Assembly: GCF_014647415.1 (NCBI RefSeq)
Contig: NZ_BMPD01000001.1
Span: 682,001 to 746,000, forward strand
Direction: 5' to 3'
DNA from: Haloarcula sebkhae
GTDB lineage: Archaea > Halobacteriota > Halobacteria > Halobacteriales > Haloarculaceae
DNA: 64,000 bases
The notes beneath the pieces are model-generated. The model was not told the DNA's origin. It was given only the letters and a program-made list of their open reading frames with translations, and made no database searches. Positions 40,721 to 49,856 of this stretch are shown one piece after another. A program made the position numbers and the translations under genes. How positions within the stretch are numbered: position 1 is the first letter of the stretch; each line of letters opens with the position of its first letter.

Positions 40721-40798
40721 AGGACTGGGATTTGAACCCAGAATCCCGAAAGGGAACACGCTTTCCAGGCGTGCGCCTTACCGTTCGGCCATCCTGGC
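40717..40798 (-). tRNA. tRNA-Ser (anticodon GGA)
   Basis: On the minus strand, acceptor GCCAGGA pairs with TCCTGGC, discriminator G. The anticodon loop CTGGAAA gives GGA. A long variable arm, TTCCCTTTCGGGA, marks a class II tRNA, and the T arm is CTGGG-TTCAAAT-CCCAG. CCA is not encoded. Its 3' end is duplicated 168 bp downstream. Confidence 0.95.
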
Positions 40799-40827
40799 TC
40801 GTACTTCGAGAGTGTGAGGGCGGGCGA

Positions 40828-41031
40828 TTAAGGGCTTTCGTTTCCGAACAGCCGGGGTTGCATACGGTATGATGCGAGTGTCGCCCCAACACCGACAGCC
40901 ACGGCGACACCAGCTTTGGCCGGTATCGATACCGGTGCCCCGGCCAGCAGTTCGTAGCCCTGAATGAGAACCAGAAACGCGAGGCCCCCGACAACGCCCC
41001 ACAGGAGGCTGGCCTTCGTTCGTGGGTCCAT
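40828..41031 (-). CDS. Small two-TM membrane protein
   Basis: 67 residues from ATG 41031: MDPRTKASLLWGVVGG, a first hydrophobic helix (about 9-29), and a second (about 36-54) with many Ala, Val and Gly residues. The C-terminus is polar. The family is not recognised. Upstream in-frame codons to 41094 are less hydrophobic and rich in Arg, so I leave them out. Confidence 0.6.
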   Translation of the reverse strand: MDPRTKASLLWGVVGGLAFLVLIQGYELLAGAPVSIPAKAGVAVAVGVGATLASYRMQPRLFGNESP

Positions 41032-41206
41032 CAGCGCCCTCCGCTCCGTGCTGTTGTCTCGGCAGGTACTGTCCGTGCGGGCCGTCCCATACACGAAGCG
41101 GTGGCCGCCGCGGCTAAAACCCCGCCGGAATCAGCGCAGGACGATGGCGAGAGCCTGCATCAAGAGGAAGCTGACAGCAGGAGAGCCGCGACGCGGCTGC
41201 TTCGGG

Positions 41207-42418
41207 TCAGACGAGTACGTCGACCTCGTACCCCTCGTCGGTGAGCGCGTCAATGAGTTCATCGACGTGGTCGTGGCCGCGAGTCTCCAAGTCCAGTTCG
41301 ACCTCGGCCGAACTCATCGCCACGTCGCGACTGGTCCGGTCGTGCTCGATGCCGTAGATGTTGACCTGCTCGCGTGACAGGACCTCGACGAGTTCCTCCA
41401 GCGCGCCGGGGCGGTCCTGAAGGACGGTTCGGATTTTGAGATAGCGGCCGGTCTCGACGAGGCCACGCATGATGACGTTGGTCAGCATGTTCAGGTCGAT
41501 GTTTCCGCCACACAGCGCGGGGACGATCGTCTCGTCGTCCTCGAAGTCGAACTTCTCCTCCATGACGGCGGCCAGCGCGACGGCACCTGCACCCTCGGCA
41601 AGCGTTTTCGAGCGCTCTAGCAGCGTCGTCAGCGCGACAGCGATTTCCGAGTCCGACACCGTCACGACCTCGTCGACGCGGTCCTTGATGACATCGAACG
41701 TCTGCTCGCCGACGGTACGGGTGGCGATGCCGTCGGCGATAGTCTCGACGCTGTCGCGCTCGATGCGGTGGCCCTTCTCCAGGGATTCGGCCACGCTGGA
41801 CGCCCCCTCGGCCTGCACGCCGATGACGCGGATGCGTTCATCCTTGCCTTTGAGCGCCGTCGCGATGCCGCTGATGAGCCCGCCGCCGCCGATAGGGACG
41901 ACGACCGTGTCTACGCCGGGGAGGTCCTCGTAGATCTCCAGTCCGATTGTCCCTTGCCCCGCCATCACTTTCTCGTCGTCGAAGGCGTGGACGTAGGTCC
42001 GGCCCTCCTCGCGCTCGAGTTCGTGGGCGTGTTCGGCGGCCGCGTCGTAGTCTCGACCGTGGAGGACCACGTCACCACCGTAGCTCCGGGTCGCCTTGAC
42101 TTTCGAGACCGGGGCCCGTTCCGGCATCACGATCTTCGAATCGACGCCGATTCGTGTGGCGGCCAGTGCAACCCCCTGGGCGTGGTTGCCGGCGCTCGCA
42201 GTGACGACACCAGCCTCCCGTTCAGCATCTGAAAGCGACGCGATACGGTTGGTCGCACCCCGTATTTTGAACGACCCCGTGCGCTGGAACAGTTCGAGCT
42301 TGAGATGGATATCCGCGCCCGTCATCGCCGAAAACGTGTGCGAGTAATCAAGCGGTGTATGTCTGGCCGTCTCGGAGACGGTGTCCTGTGCCGCGAGGAC
42401 ATCCTCAAATGAGAGCAT
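41207..42418 (-). CDS. ilvA: Threonine ammonia-lyase with ACT domain
   Basis: A 403-residue PLP enzyme deaminating threonine (or serine) to 2-oxobutyrate. The PLP lysine lies in TGSFKIRGATNRI near residue 50, and VVPIGGGGLISGIATALKG near 170 is the phosphate-binding glycine loop. The C-terminal ACT domain (about 325-403, RTVLQDRPGALEELVEVL) indicates allosteric control by an amino acid. It can serve isoleucine synthesis or threonine catabolism; no ilv gene is next to it. Start ATG 42418. Confidence 0.93.
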   Translation of the reverse strand: MLSFEDVLAAQDTVSETARHTPLDYSHTFSAMTGADIHLKLELFQRTGSFKIRGATNRIASLSDAEREAGVVTASAGNHAQGVALAATRIGVDSKIVMPERAPVSKVKATRSYGGDVVLHGRDYDAAAEHAHELEREEGRTYVHAFDDEKVMAGQGTIGLEIYEDLPGVDTVVVPIGGGGLISGIATALKGKDERIRVIGVQAEGASSVAESLEKGHRIERDSVETIADGIATRTVGEQTFDVIKDRVDEVVTVSDSEIAVALTTLLERSKTLAEGAGAVALAAVMEEKFDFEDDETIVPALCGGNIDLNMLTNVIMRGLVETGRYLKIRTVLQDRPGALEELVEVLSREQVNIYGIEHDRTSRDVAMSSAEVELDLETRGHDHVDELIDALTDEGYEVDVLV

Positions 42419-42705
42419 GGGAGTGGCTATTCACCGGACCATGTTATACTGTGGGCCGACTATGCAGTCTCGACAGATGTTGTAGTCGCAACTACACGGG
42501 TAGTGTCATGAAACGGAAAGGGGGAGCGTGTGACTGCACGCGGGAGAACGAACGCGATTGACTTAAATCCCGTCGTAGCGCGGTGAAAGTGAAAGTGCAA
42601 GACAGCAACCGGATAGGGCTGCGCACCGCTACTGCTCGTCACGGGAAGCGACCGTCGGCTAGCCGGACAGAACTGTTTTACACTCGGTATCCCAGAACGT
42701 AGTAG

Positions 42706-44340
42706 ATGGATACCTGGCTGCGACGGACGCTATTGTATATCGTCGCGCTTGGCGGCATCATTCTGGGGTACGCGTTCGCATACGACTACGGAATGGCGGC
42801 GTTCGAAAACGACCCGCAACCGTTCCTGCGGTCGCTTCGCGTCGTGGTCGAAACGTTCACCACGACCGGGTACGGCTCGGACGCCCCATGGAGTACCACG
42901 GAGATGCGGCTGCTCGTCATCGTGATGGATATCACAGGCGTCGTGCTCATTTTCCTCGCGCTGCCGGTGTTGCTGTTTCCGCTGTTCGAAGAGGCGATGG
43001 AGACGAAAGCCCCGAACACAGTCGAGAACAGCCTCAGCGACCACGTCGTCATCTGTCAGTTCTCCCCCCGCGGTGAGACGCTCGTCACCGAACTCGACAC
43101 CTGGGACGTCGACTACGTCATCGTCGAACCTGACCGGGACCGGGCTAACGACCTCTACGAAGACGGATACTACGTCATCCACGCCGATCCGCAGTCCGTC
43201 GACGGGCTCGAACGAGCCCACCTGTCGTCCGCCCGGGCAGTCGTGGCCGACGCGTCCGACCAAGTGAACACCAGTATCATCCTCACCGCCCGCGAAGTCG
43301 ACGAATCCGTCCAGACTGTCAGCGTCGTCAAAGAGCCCGACCGCGCGAAGTACCACGACCTTGCCGGAGCTGACGCTGTCCTGTCGCCGCGTGGCCTGCT
43401 CGGCGAGAGCCTCGCAAGCAAGGTGACGACCGGCGTCTCGACGACACTCGGGGACTCGATAGAGATCGGCGAGGACTTCGACATCGCCGAACTGCCGATC
43501 CACCGCGGGAGCGACCTCGTCGGAACGACGCTGGCCGACAGCGGTATCCGCGAGGAAACCGGCGTCAACGTCATCGGCGCGTGGTTCCGCGGCCAGTTCG
43601 TGAGTCCGCCAGACCCCGACGCCGAACTCGACGGCAGTACGGTCCTGCTGGTCTCGGGAACCGAACGCCAACTGGAGCGGCTCAAGGAGATGACCCTCTC
43701 CAGCGTGCGTGGCTTTCGCCGCGGGGAGACGGTCATCATCGGTGCCGGCGAGGTCGGCCAGACGATCACATCGGCGCTTACGAACGCCGGGGTGCCACAT
43801 ACGGTACTCGATCAGACCGACGAGCCGGGTGTCGATGTCGTCGGCAACGCCACAGAGCCGGAAGACCTGCGACACGCTGGCGTCGGCGCAGCCAGAACGG
43901 TCATTCTCGCCCTATCGGAGGATACCGACACCGAATTCGCGACGCTGGTTATCCGTGACCTCAACCCGGACGTCGAAATCATCGCCCGCGCCGAGGAAAG
44001 CGAGAACGTCCAGAAGATGTACCGTGCAGGCGCGGACTACGTCCTCGCGCTGTCGACGGTCAGCGGCCGGATGCTCGCCTCCACGATTCTCGAAGACGAA
44101 GACGTCATCTCGATGGACCAGCAGGTCGAGGTCATTCGCGTCGCTGCCGACGGCCTCGGTAATACGACAATCGGCGAAGCCGATATCCGTTCACGGACGG
44201 GCTGTACGGTGGTCGCTATCGAACGCGACGGCGCAGTCATCACCGACCTCGGCCCTGACGTGACTATCGACCCGAGCGATAAGCTCGTCATCGCCGGCAC
44301 CGATGACGGCGTGACGCGGTTCAAGTCAGTGTTTGGCTAA
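42706..44340 (+). CDS. Ligand-gated K+ channel with two RCK/TrkA modules
   Basis: 544 residues. Two transmembrane helices flank a pore loop with the filter TTTGYGSDAPW near 52-62. Then come a TrkA_N domain (about 105-235, DHVVICQFSPRGETLVTELD), a TrkA_C (about 245-325), a second TrkA_N (about 340-455, VIIGAGEVGQTITSAL) and a final TrkA_C (VEVIRVAADGLGNTTIGEAD). This is the MthK/Kch-like layout doubled. GAGEVGQ keeps the nucleotide motif; the first copy, CQFSPRGE, has lost it. TATA-like TTTTACAC lies about 30 bp upstream. Repeat copy B follows its stop directly. Confidence 0.92.
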   Translation: MDTWLRRTLLYIVALGGIILGYAFAYDYGMAAFENDPQPFLRSLRVVVETFTTTGYGSDAPWSTTEMRLLVIVMDITGVVLIFLALPVLLFPLFEEAMETKAPNTVENSLSDHVVICQFSPRGETLVTELDTWDVDYVIVEPDRDRANDLYEDGYYVIHADPQSVDGLERAHLSSARAVVADASDQVNTSIILTAREVDESVQTVSVVKEPDRAKYHDLAGADAVLSPRGLLGESLASKVTTGVSTTLGDSIEIGEDFDIAELPIHRGSDLVGTTLADSGIREETGVNVIGAWFRGQFVSPPDPDAELDGSTVLLVSGTERQLERLKEMTLSSVRGFRRGETVIIGAGEVGQTITSALTNAGVPHTVLDQTDEPGVDVVGNATEPEDLRHAGVGAARTVILALSEDTDTEFATLVIRDLNPDVEIIARAEESENVQKMYRAGADYVLALSTVSGRMLASTILEDEDVISMDQQVEVIRVAADGLGNTTIGEADIRSRTGCTVVAIERDGAVITDLGPDVTIDPSDKLVIAGTDDGVTRFKSVFG

Positions 44341-44427
44341 CCACCTTTTTTCGCCTCGGGTGCGCTTCGCGCACCTCTCGGCGCAAAAACGTGGGCGAAA
44401 AAGACCGAACTCGCGACATCGCCGCGA
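44341..44427. repeat. Hairpin-rich intergenic repeat, copy B
   Basis: It begins with CCACCTTTTTT right after the channel gene's TAA. The first hairpin is GGTGCGC-TTC-GCGCACC (44359-44375), then comes the core GCAAAAACGTGGGCGAAAAA (44383-44402), and a 12-bp stem ACCGAACTCGCG/CGCGAGTTCGGT follows (44404 onward). The core and the CCACCTTTTT edge match copy A at 27649-27785 in reverse orientation, while the hairpin arms differ in sequence. It could act as a transcription terminator. Confidence 0.75.
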
Positions 44428-44677
44428 GTTCGGTGAACCGCTCACTTCGTTCGCGGCCAACTACTGCAAGTACTGTTCCGGTAAACCGCCGATAGACGAA
44501 TCTTGCACCGATTCCGGAGAGCCTGCAGCTTTGCCACCGGGCACTGGTCGCCCAGTTCTTTCCGTCTTCGTGAGCGGAGCGAACAAGCCTGTCAGATCGC
44601 TGTTCTAGCGAGGTTTCACACGATAGAACGCCTTTACGGCCACGCGGCAGGGACAACGGCTGGCAGTGGTACCGCAG

Positions 44678-45823
44678 TTACCGCTCGTCCAGCGGCACGA
44701 ACTCCGTCTCGTCGGTGTTCTTGCCGACGTAGCGGGCGCGCGGGCGGATCAGACGGTTATCCTCGATGTACTCGAAGACGTGGGCGACCCAGCCACCGAC
44801 GCGGGACATCGCGAAGATGGGGGTGTAGATGTCGATGGGGATGCCCATCTGGTAGTACGTCGACGCCGAGTAGAAGTCGACGTTCGGGGCCAGTCCCTTC
44901 TCTTCCATGAGGTAGTCCTCGATGGTGGTCGACATCTCGTACCATTTGAGTGTCCCGGCGGCCTCGCCGAGTTCCTTCGAGCGCTCGCCGAGAATCTTCG
45001 CGCGCGGGTCCTTGACGTTGTAGACGCGGTGGCCGAAGCCGGAGACACGGCGGCCCTCGTCGAGGGCGTTCTTGACCCAGTCGAGCGGGTCGGATTCGGC
45101 GTCGTCGACCTCCTTTAGCATCTCCATAACGTCCTGATTGGCCCCGCCGTGGAGCGGCCCCTTCAGCGTCCCGATAGCGGAGGTAACCGCGCTGTGAACG
45201 TCCGACAGCGTCGACGCCGTCGTGATAGCCGAGAACGTCGAGGCGTTGAGGCCGTGGTCGGCGTGGAGCACGAGCGCCTGATCGAACACGTCGGCGAGCA
45301 CATCGTCCGGTTCCTCGCCGTTGAGCATATACAGGAAGTTCGCGGCGTGGTCGAGGTCGTTGCGGGGTTCGACGGGCTCCTTGCCGTCGCGGATACGAGT
45401 GAACGCCGCGATGATGGTCGGGATCTTGGCCGTGATCCGCCGCCCAGTTTCGAGGTTGACCGTCTCGTCGGTCGGTTCGGCGTCCTCGGGCGCAGGGTCG
45501 AACGCCGAAAGCATCGACACCGCAGTCCGGAGCGCTGCCATCGGGTCCTCGTCCGCTTCGGCGAGCTGTCGCACGGTCGAGATGACGTCGTCGTCTACGT
45601 CGCGTGCCGCCACCATCGCCTGCTTGAACTCGGAGAGTTCGTCCCGGTTCGGCAGGTGGCCGTGCCAGAGCAGGTACAGCACCTCTTCGTAGCTGGCACC
45701 CTTCGCGAGGTCCTCGATGGTGTACCCCCGATACACGAGTTTGCCAGCGTCGCCGTCGATAACGCTGAGTTCGGACTCGGCGACGATGACACCCTCGAGT
45801 CCCTTCTTGAGGTCGTCGGACAT
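44678..45823 (-). CDS. citZ: Citrate synthase
   Basis: A 381-residue enzyme condensing acetyl-CoA and oxaloacetate, entry step of the TCA cycle. The catalytic triad is visible: His in GPLHGGANQDV (about 223), His in SGFGHRVYNVKDPRAKI (about 263) and Asp in NVDFYSASTY (about 315). HADHGLNAS contributes to oxaloacetate binding. ATG 45823 is preferred over an ATG 6 bp upstream. It stands alone, with a low-complexity leader to the right. Confidence 0.96.
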   Translation of the reverse strand: MSDDLKKGLEGVIVAESELSVIDGDAGKLVYRGYTIEDLAKGASYEEVLYLLWHGHLPNRDELSEFKQAMVAARDVDDDVISTVRQLAEADEDPMAALRTAVSMLSAFDPAPEDAEPTDETVNLETGRRITAKIPTIIAAFTRIRDGKEPVEPRNDLDHAANFLYMLNGEEPDDVLADVFDQALVLHADHGLNASTFSAITTASTLSDVHSAVTSAIGTLKGPLHGGANQDVMEMLKEVDDAESDPLDWVKNALDEGRRVSGFGHRVYNVKDPRAKILGERSKELGEAAGTLKWYEMSTTIEDYLMEEKGLAPNVDFYSASTYYQMGIPIDIYTPIFAMSRVGGWVAHVFEYIEDNRLIRPRARYVGKNTDETEFVPLDER

Positions 45824-46056
45824 ACGCAATCAGTTCCCTACCTTCCGGGAAAAACATTTTCTTTCTGAGCGTGTGTGGCACAATGTCAGGAACCGTTATT
45901 GGACGACTGTCCAGCTGATTACCGGTCTATTTGCGTCTATATCCCAACGTGGCACCCACACTGGTATGCAAACGGCCAGTCACGGCTGCTAGCGGTCCGC
46001 GCTACCTCGACACACGGTGAGGAACGTTTTTGCTCGGGGCCATCGAACCGGCGGCT

Positions 46057-47280
46057 ATGGACCCGACAGGGGCGGTCGAGTACGAACCGGTCAGCGTCAA
46101 GCAGGTGCTGGCCGAGATGAAAGACACCGCCGAGTTGCTTATTGACCTCTCGTACTCGGCCGTTCTGCTGGGTAGCGACGACGTGGCTGCGGAGGTGCTG
46201 GAATTAGAGGAAAAGATGGACGTGCTCCAGTTGCGCGCACGCATGAGTCTCCTGATGGCCTGCCGGTCGACAGCGGACGCGGAGTCGCTCGCGCCAGTCC
46301 TGGGGATGGTCGGGGCCGCCGAGAAGATCAGCGACGCGGCCGGTGATATCGCCAAAATAGTGCTAGAGGACATCGGCCTACCGGATACGATGCGGGCGGC
46401 CCTGCCCGAGGCCGTCGAAACACTCGTGCGGGCGACGATCGGTTCAGGCTCTCCGCTAGCCGATGAGACGTTGGGGAGCCTGAATCTCGAAACCGAGACG
46501 GGTGTCCGGGCGCTGGCGATCCGTCGGCAGGGGAACTGGCTGCTCAACCCCGACCGGGAGACGCGCCTCGAAGCGGGCGACGTGGTGCTGTTCCGGGGGC
46601 CCGAAGACGGTATCGCCGAAGTGTATCAGAACGCGACGGGCGAAGTGTACGAACCACCGGAGCCCCGGGAAGGTGGCGTCCGCGACCTCGAACGGGCCGT
46701 CGACTCCATCGTTCTGATGAAGGACATGGGTGAGTTAGCTGTCGACCTAGCTTACGGCGCGGTCCTGTTCGACAGCACGGAGGTCGCCGAGGAAGTCGTC
46801 GAACTCGAAGCCGAGGTCGATGCGCTGCAGTCACGGTTCGAGGCCTGGACGCTCCGGGCCGCCGCCGACATCGACGACCCAGTCTCCCTTCGGGGCCTCG
46901 TCCATCTGGCCCGGTCGACGGAGGTCATCTCCGACGCTGCACTGGAGATGAGCGAGGGTGTCCTGCGGGGACTATCGACACATCCGGTCGTCGCCGAGGC
47001 CGTACAGGAGTCCGACGAGATCATCGTCCGAACGACGGTGTACCCCGATAGCGACCTCGCCGGGACGACCATCGGTGACGCAGAAGTCAAAACGGCGACG
47101 GGTATGCGGATCATCGCGATACGGCGCGGCGCTGGAGAAAGCGAGCGGACCGGACGCGAAGGGGGCGACTGGGTCGTCTCACCGGGCCCGGAAACGCAGA
47201 TCCAGACGGGCGACGTGCTTATCGCAAAAGGGACCCGAACCGGTGGCGACCGGCTTACCGACCTGGCTAAGGACACGTAG
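46057..47280 (+). CDS. Duplicated PhoU/TrkA_C protein, K+ channel-associated
   Basis: A 407-residue soluble protein built from two copies of PhoU plus TrkA_C. Copy one: PhoU-like helices (about 8-120, AEMKDTAELLIDLSYSAVLL) and TrkA_C (about 125-205, VRATIGSGSPLADETLGSL). Copy two: helices about 215-325 (LMKDMGELAVDLAYGAVLF) and TrkA_C (about 325-400). The two DLSYSAVLL/DLAYGAVLF helices show internal duplication. In archaea such proteins pair with Kch/Trk channels, so it may act with the channel at 42706. Start ATG 46057. Confidence 0.9.
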   Translation: MDPTGAVEYEPVSVKQVLAEMKDTAELLIDLSYSAVLLGSDDVAAEVLELEEKMDVLQLRARMSLLMACRSTADAESLAPVLGMVGAAEKISDAAGDIAKIVLEDIGLPDTMRAALPEAVETLVRATIGSGSPLADETLGSLNLETETGVRALAIRRQGNWLLNPDRETRLEAGDVVLFRGPEDGIAEVYQNATGEVYEPPEPREGGVRDLERAVDSIVLMKDMGELAVDLAYGAVLFDSTEVAEEVVELEAEVDALQSRFEAWTLRAAADIDDPVSLRGLVHLARSTEVISDAALEMSEGVLRGLSTHPVVAEAVQESDEIIVRTTVYPDSDLAGTTIGDAEVKTATGMRIIAIRRGAGESERTGREGGDWVVSPGPETQIQTGDVLIAKGTRTGGDRLTDLAKDT

Positions 47281-47287
47281 CGGTCTG

Positions 47288-47503
47288 TTACCGCCTTGCG
47301 AGTCGCACGGCCGATACAGCAGTGAACAGCGCTGTCAGCAGCCCGCCAAGCGATGTCACAAGGACGAACGAAAGCGCCACGTAGAATCCGATCGGCCGCT
47401 GCGCTCCCGGCAGGACGAACAGAGCGAACAGCCCCGCGGTGAACAGGCCAGCGAGTACAAAACCGATTTTCGCATTGCGTGGCACGTTCAGTGCCGCAAC
47501 CAT
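47288..47503 (-). CDS. Small two-TM membrane protein
   Basis: 71 residues beginning MVAALNVPRNAKIGFVLAG. Two hydrophobic helices (about 13-30 and 38-62) and an Arg-containing C-terminus (AVSAVRLARR). The frame is open up to a TTG at 47587, but the extra 28 residues are polar and start poorly. The family is uncertain; DUF7536 is possible, recalled from memory. Confidence 0.6.
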   Translation of the reverse strand: MVAALNVPRNAKIGFVLAGLFTAGLFALFVLPGAQRPIGFYVALSFVLVTSLGGLLTALFTAVSAVRLARR

Positions 47504-47638
47504 CGCCGCTTTGCCGCTCTGTGACTCGGACTGGGACACACCGGCTGGTAGGGTCGGCGGTCCCAAGATGCCGTCGGTCCGGCGCAACTGTTGGCGAAAT
47601 CCGAACCAGTAAAGGCTCCCAAGGCAAACGTGGGAACA

Positions 47639-48595
47639 ATGGTTACTTTCGGTACGGCGACCGCCGCTCCCGGTGAGAAAGACACGGGGCGGCTGGAGGT
47701 CGGTGAGACCCGCGATGGGTCGACGTTCGGGCTACCGGTCGCCGTCGTCAACGGTGTCGACGACGGACGGACGCTCTACATACAGGCGGCCAGCGACGGC
47801 GACGAACTGAACGGTGTCGGCGTCATCCAGCGGACACTCCCGCAACTCGATCCAACGGAACTGTCCGGGACGATTCTGGTCTGTGGCGTCGTCAACTACC
47901 ACGCGTTCCAAGTTGCCGAGCACCGCAATCCGGTCGACGACACGAAGATGAACCGGGCGTACCCGGGCGACAAGACAGGCACATCGAGCGAGCGCATCGC
48001 CGCGGCGACGTTCAACGCCGCCATCAGCGCCGACTACGTCCTCGACCTGCATCAGGGGTCGACCTCGCAGATGATCGACGAGGTGCGGGTCCGGTGTGGC
48101 ACCCGCCATCGCCTCCACGAGGAGTGTCTCGAGCTCGCGAAAGTGTTCGGCTGCGGCTACATCCTCGATCAGAAAGGCCCCGACGGGCAGCTGGCCCGCG
48201 CTGCCCCTGACGAAGGCGTTCCGACGATCGACCCGGAACTCGGCGGCTGTGTCGGCTGGGACGAGGACTCCATCCAACGGGGCGTCGACGGCGTCTTCAA
48301 CGTACTGCACTACTACGGCTTCCTCGATGGCCATCACGATACGCGCCCCCAGACCCGCGCCACTGGGTTCGAGCAGTACGGCTCTCCCGTCGGCGGCCTC
48401 ATCGACCTCAAGCCCGACCTCGGTGACCGCGTCGCCCGCGGCGAGACGCTGTTCGAAGTGACCGACGTGTTCGGCGAGCCGAAGGCCGAAATCACTGCCG
48501 ACTCAAGCGGCGTGTTCTGGCGTGCGCGCCGGCTCCCACAGGTCGCGACCGGTGAGTACGTCTGCTCGGTCGGGACGAACATCGATACCTACTAG
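47639..48595 (+). CDS. AstE/AspA-like zinc hydrolase family protein
   Basis: 318 residues of the succinylglutamate desuccinylase/aspartoacylase (M14-like) family. The second half of the metal site is clear (YVLDLHQGSTSQM, His near 140), and a C-terminal beta domain (PVGGLIDLKPDLGDRVARGE) has the biotinyl-lipoyl-like fold of the group. In the first metal motif, where the family has HGDExNG, this protein reads AASDGDELNGVG, so the first His is replaced by Asp. It may bind a different metal or be catalytically altered. Start ATG 47639. Confidence 0.85.
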   Translation: MVTFGTATAAPGEKDTGRLEVGETRDGSTFGLPVAVVNGVDDGRTLYIQAASDGDELNGVGVIQRTLPQLDPTELSGTILVCGVVNYHAFQVAEHRNPVDDTKMNRAYPGDKTGTSSERIAAATFNAAISADYVLDLHQGSTSQMIDEVRVRCGTRHRLHEECLELAKVFGCGYILDQKGPDGQLARAAPDEGVPTIDPELGGCVGWDEDSIQRGVDGVFNVLHYYGFLDGHHDTRPQTRATGFEQYGSPVGGLIDLKPDLGDRVARGETLFEVTDVFGEPKAEITADSSGVFWRARRLPQVATGEYVCSVGTNIDTY

Positions 48596-48791
48596 GACTC
48601 GCGTTTTTATTCCGGGGGTTCGCGTGGCACAAAGCGCCGCGTATGCCCGCTGCCAGACCTGCCTTTCCCCGTGGCGGCCGACGGAGCGGCCGCCCGGCCG
48701 CCGCTCTGTGCGCTCCGCCGCGGCCACAGACACTGAGGACTGTGGCCGGAGATGCCGCCGGTTTTTGAACGGTGGGTGCCCCAGTACCTCT

Positions 48792-49856
48792 ATGCGCACC
48801 TGTAGCGTCTGCGACCGGGAGTACCCGCGTGCGGAGCCCTGGCGGTGTTCCTGCGGGGCACCGCTCGACTACGCCACGCAGCCACTGCCTGACGGCCGCC
48901 CGGGACAGTTCTCACGGACCAGCGGCGTCTGGGACTTCGATGAGTTCCTCCCGATGGACGAGCGAGTCAGCCTCGGTGAGGGCTGGACGCCGCTGGTCGA
49001 CGCCTCCGAGTGGGACGCCAGCTTCAAACTAGAGTATCTCCACCCGACGGGGAGTTTCAAGGACCGCGGCGCGGCGACGGTCATCGCCGAAGCGCTCGAA
49101 GTTGGGGCCGACCGCGTGCTCGAAGACTCCTCGGGCAACGCTGGCCTGGCAGTCGCGTCCTACGCGGCACGGGCTGGTCTGGACGCGGAGATATACGTTC
49201 CCGCGAGCGCGAAGAAGACGAAAGTCCGCCGCATCGAGCGGACCGGCGCAGACGTGGTCCCAGTCGAGGGGAGCAGAGCGGCCGTAACCGAAGCCTGTAT
49301 CGACGCCGTGGAGAGCGGGGCGGGCTGGTACGCCAGCCACGCCTGGAACCCTGCCTTCTTCGCCGGGACGGCGACGACCGCCTACGAAATCGCCGCCCAG
49401 CGTGACTGGAACGCCCCGGACGCCGTCGTGACGCCGCTCGGTCATGGGACACTGTTTCTCGGCCTCTATCGTGGATTCCGGGCACTGGAGCAAGCCGGGT
49501 GGACAGACACCATCCCGCGCATACTTGGAACGCAGGCAGTCGGGTACAGTCCCATCGCCGACGAGGACGGGAGTGGTTCGGACGACGCTGCCGCCAACGA
49601 CCTCGCCGACGGGATTCACATCCGGGACCCGCCGCGCGGCCGGCAAATACGGCACGCTATCGATGAGACCGATGGGGCCGCCGTCGCCGTCTCCGCGGCG
49701 GCAACGGCGCGGGAACGTGATCGGCTCGGTGCAGCGGGGTTTCACGTCGAACCGACGTGTGCAACGGCGACAGCGGCGCTAACCCAGTTCAGAGAGCGGG
49801 GAGAACTCCAAGACGGTGACGACGTGGTTGTCGCGTTGACCGGACGAAACGACTAA
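48792..49856 (+). CDS. thrC: Threonine synthase-like PLP enzyme
   Basis: 354 residues. An N-terminal zinc-binding segment, CSVCDREYPRAEPWRCSCGA, precedes the PLP domain, with the lysine in HPTGSFKDRGAATV near 90 and SSGNAGLAVASYAARAG near 115. The archaeal ThrC group converts O-phosphohomoserine to threonine. It is shorter than many ThrC proteins, so a homologue with a different substrate is possible. ATG 48792; the upstream 196 bp contain GC-rich inverted repeats. Confidence 0.88.
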   Translation: MRTCSVCDREYPRAEPWRCSCGAPLDYATQPLPDGRPGQFSRTSGVWDFDEFLPMDERVSLGEGWTPLVDASEWDASFKLEYLHPTGSFKDRGAATVIAEALEVGADRVLEDSSGNAGLAVASYAARAGLDAEIYVPASAKKTKVRRIERTGADVVPVEGSRAAVTEACIDAVESGAGWYASHAWNPAFFAGTATTAYEIAAQRDWNAPDAVVTPLGHGTLFLGLYRGFRALEQAGWTDTIPRILGTQAVGYSPIADEDGSGSDDAAANDLADGIHIRDPPRGRQIRHAIDETDGAAVAVSAAATARERDRLGAAGFHVEPTCATATAALTQFRERGELQDGDDVVVALTGRND

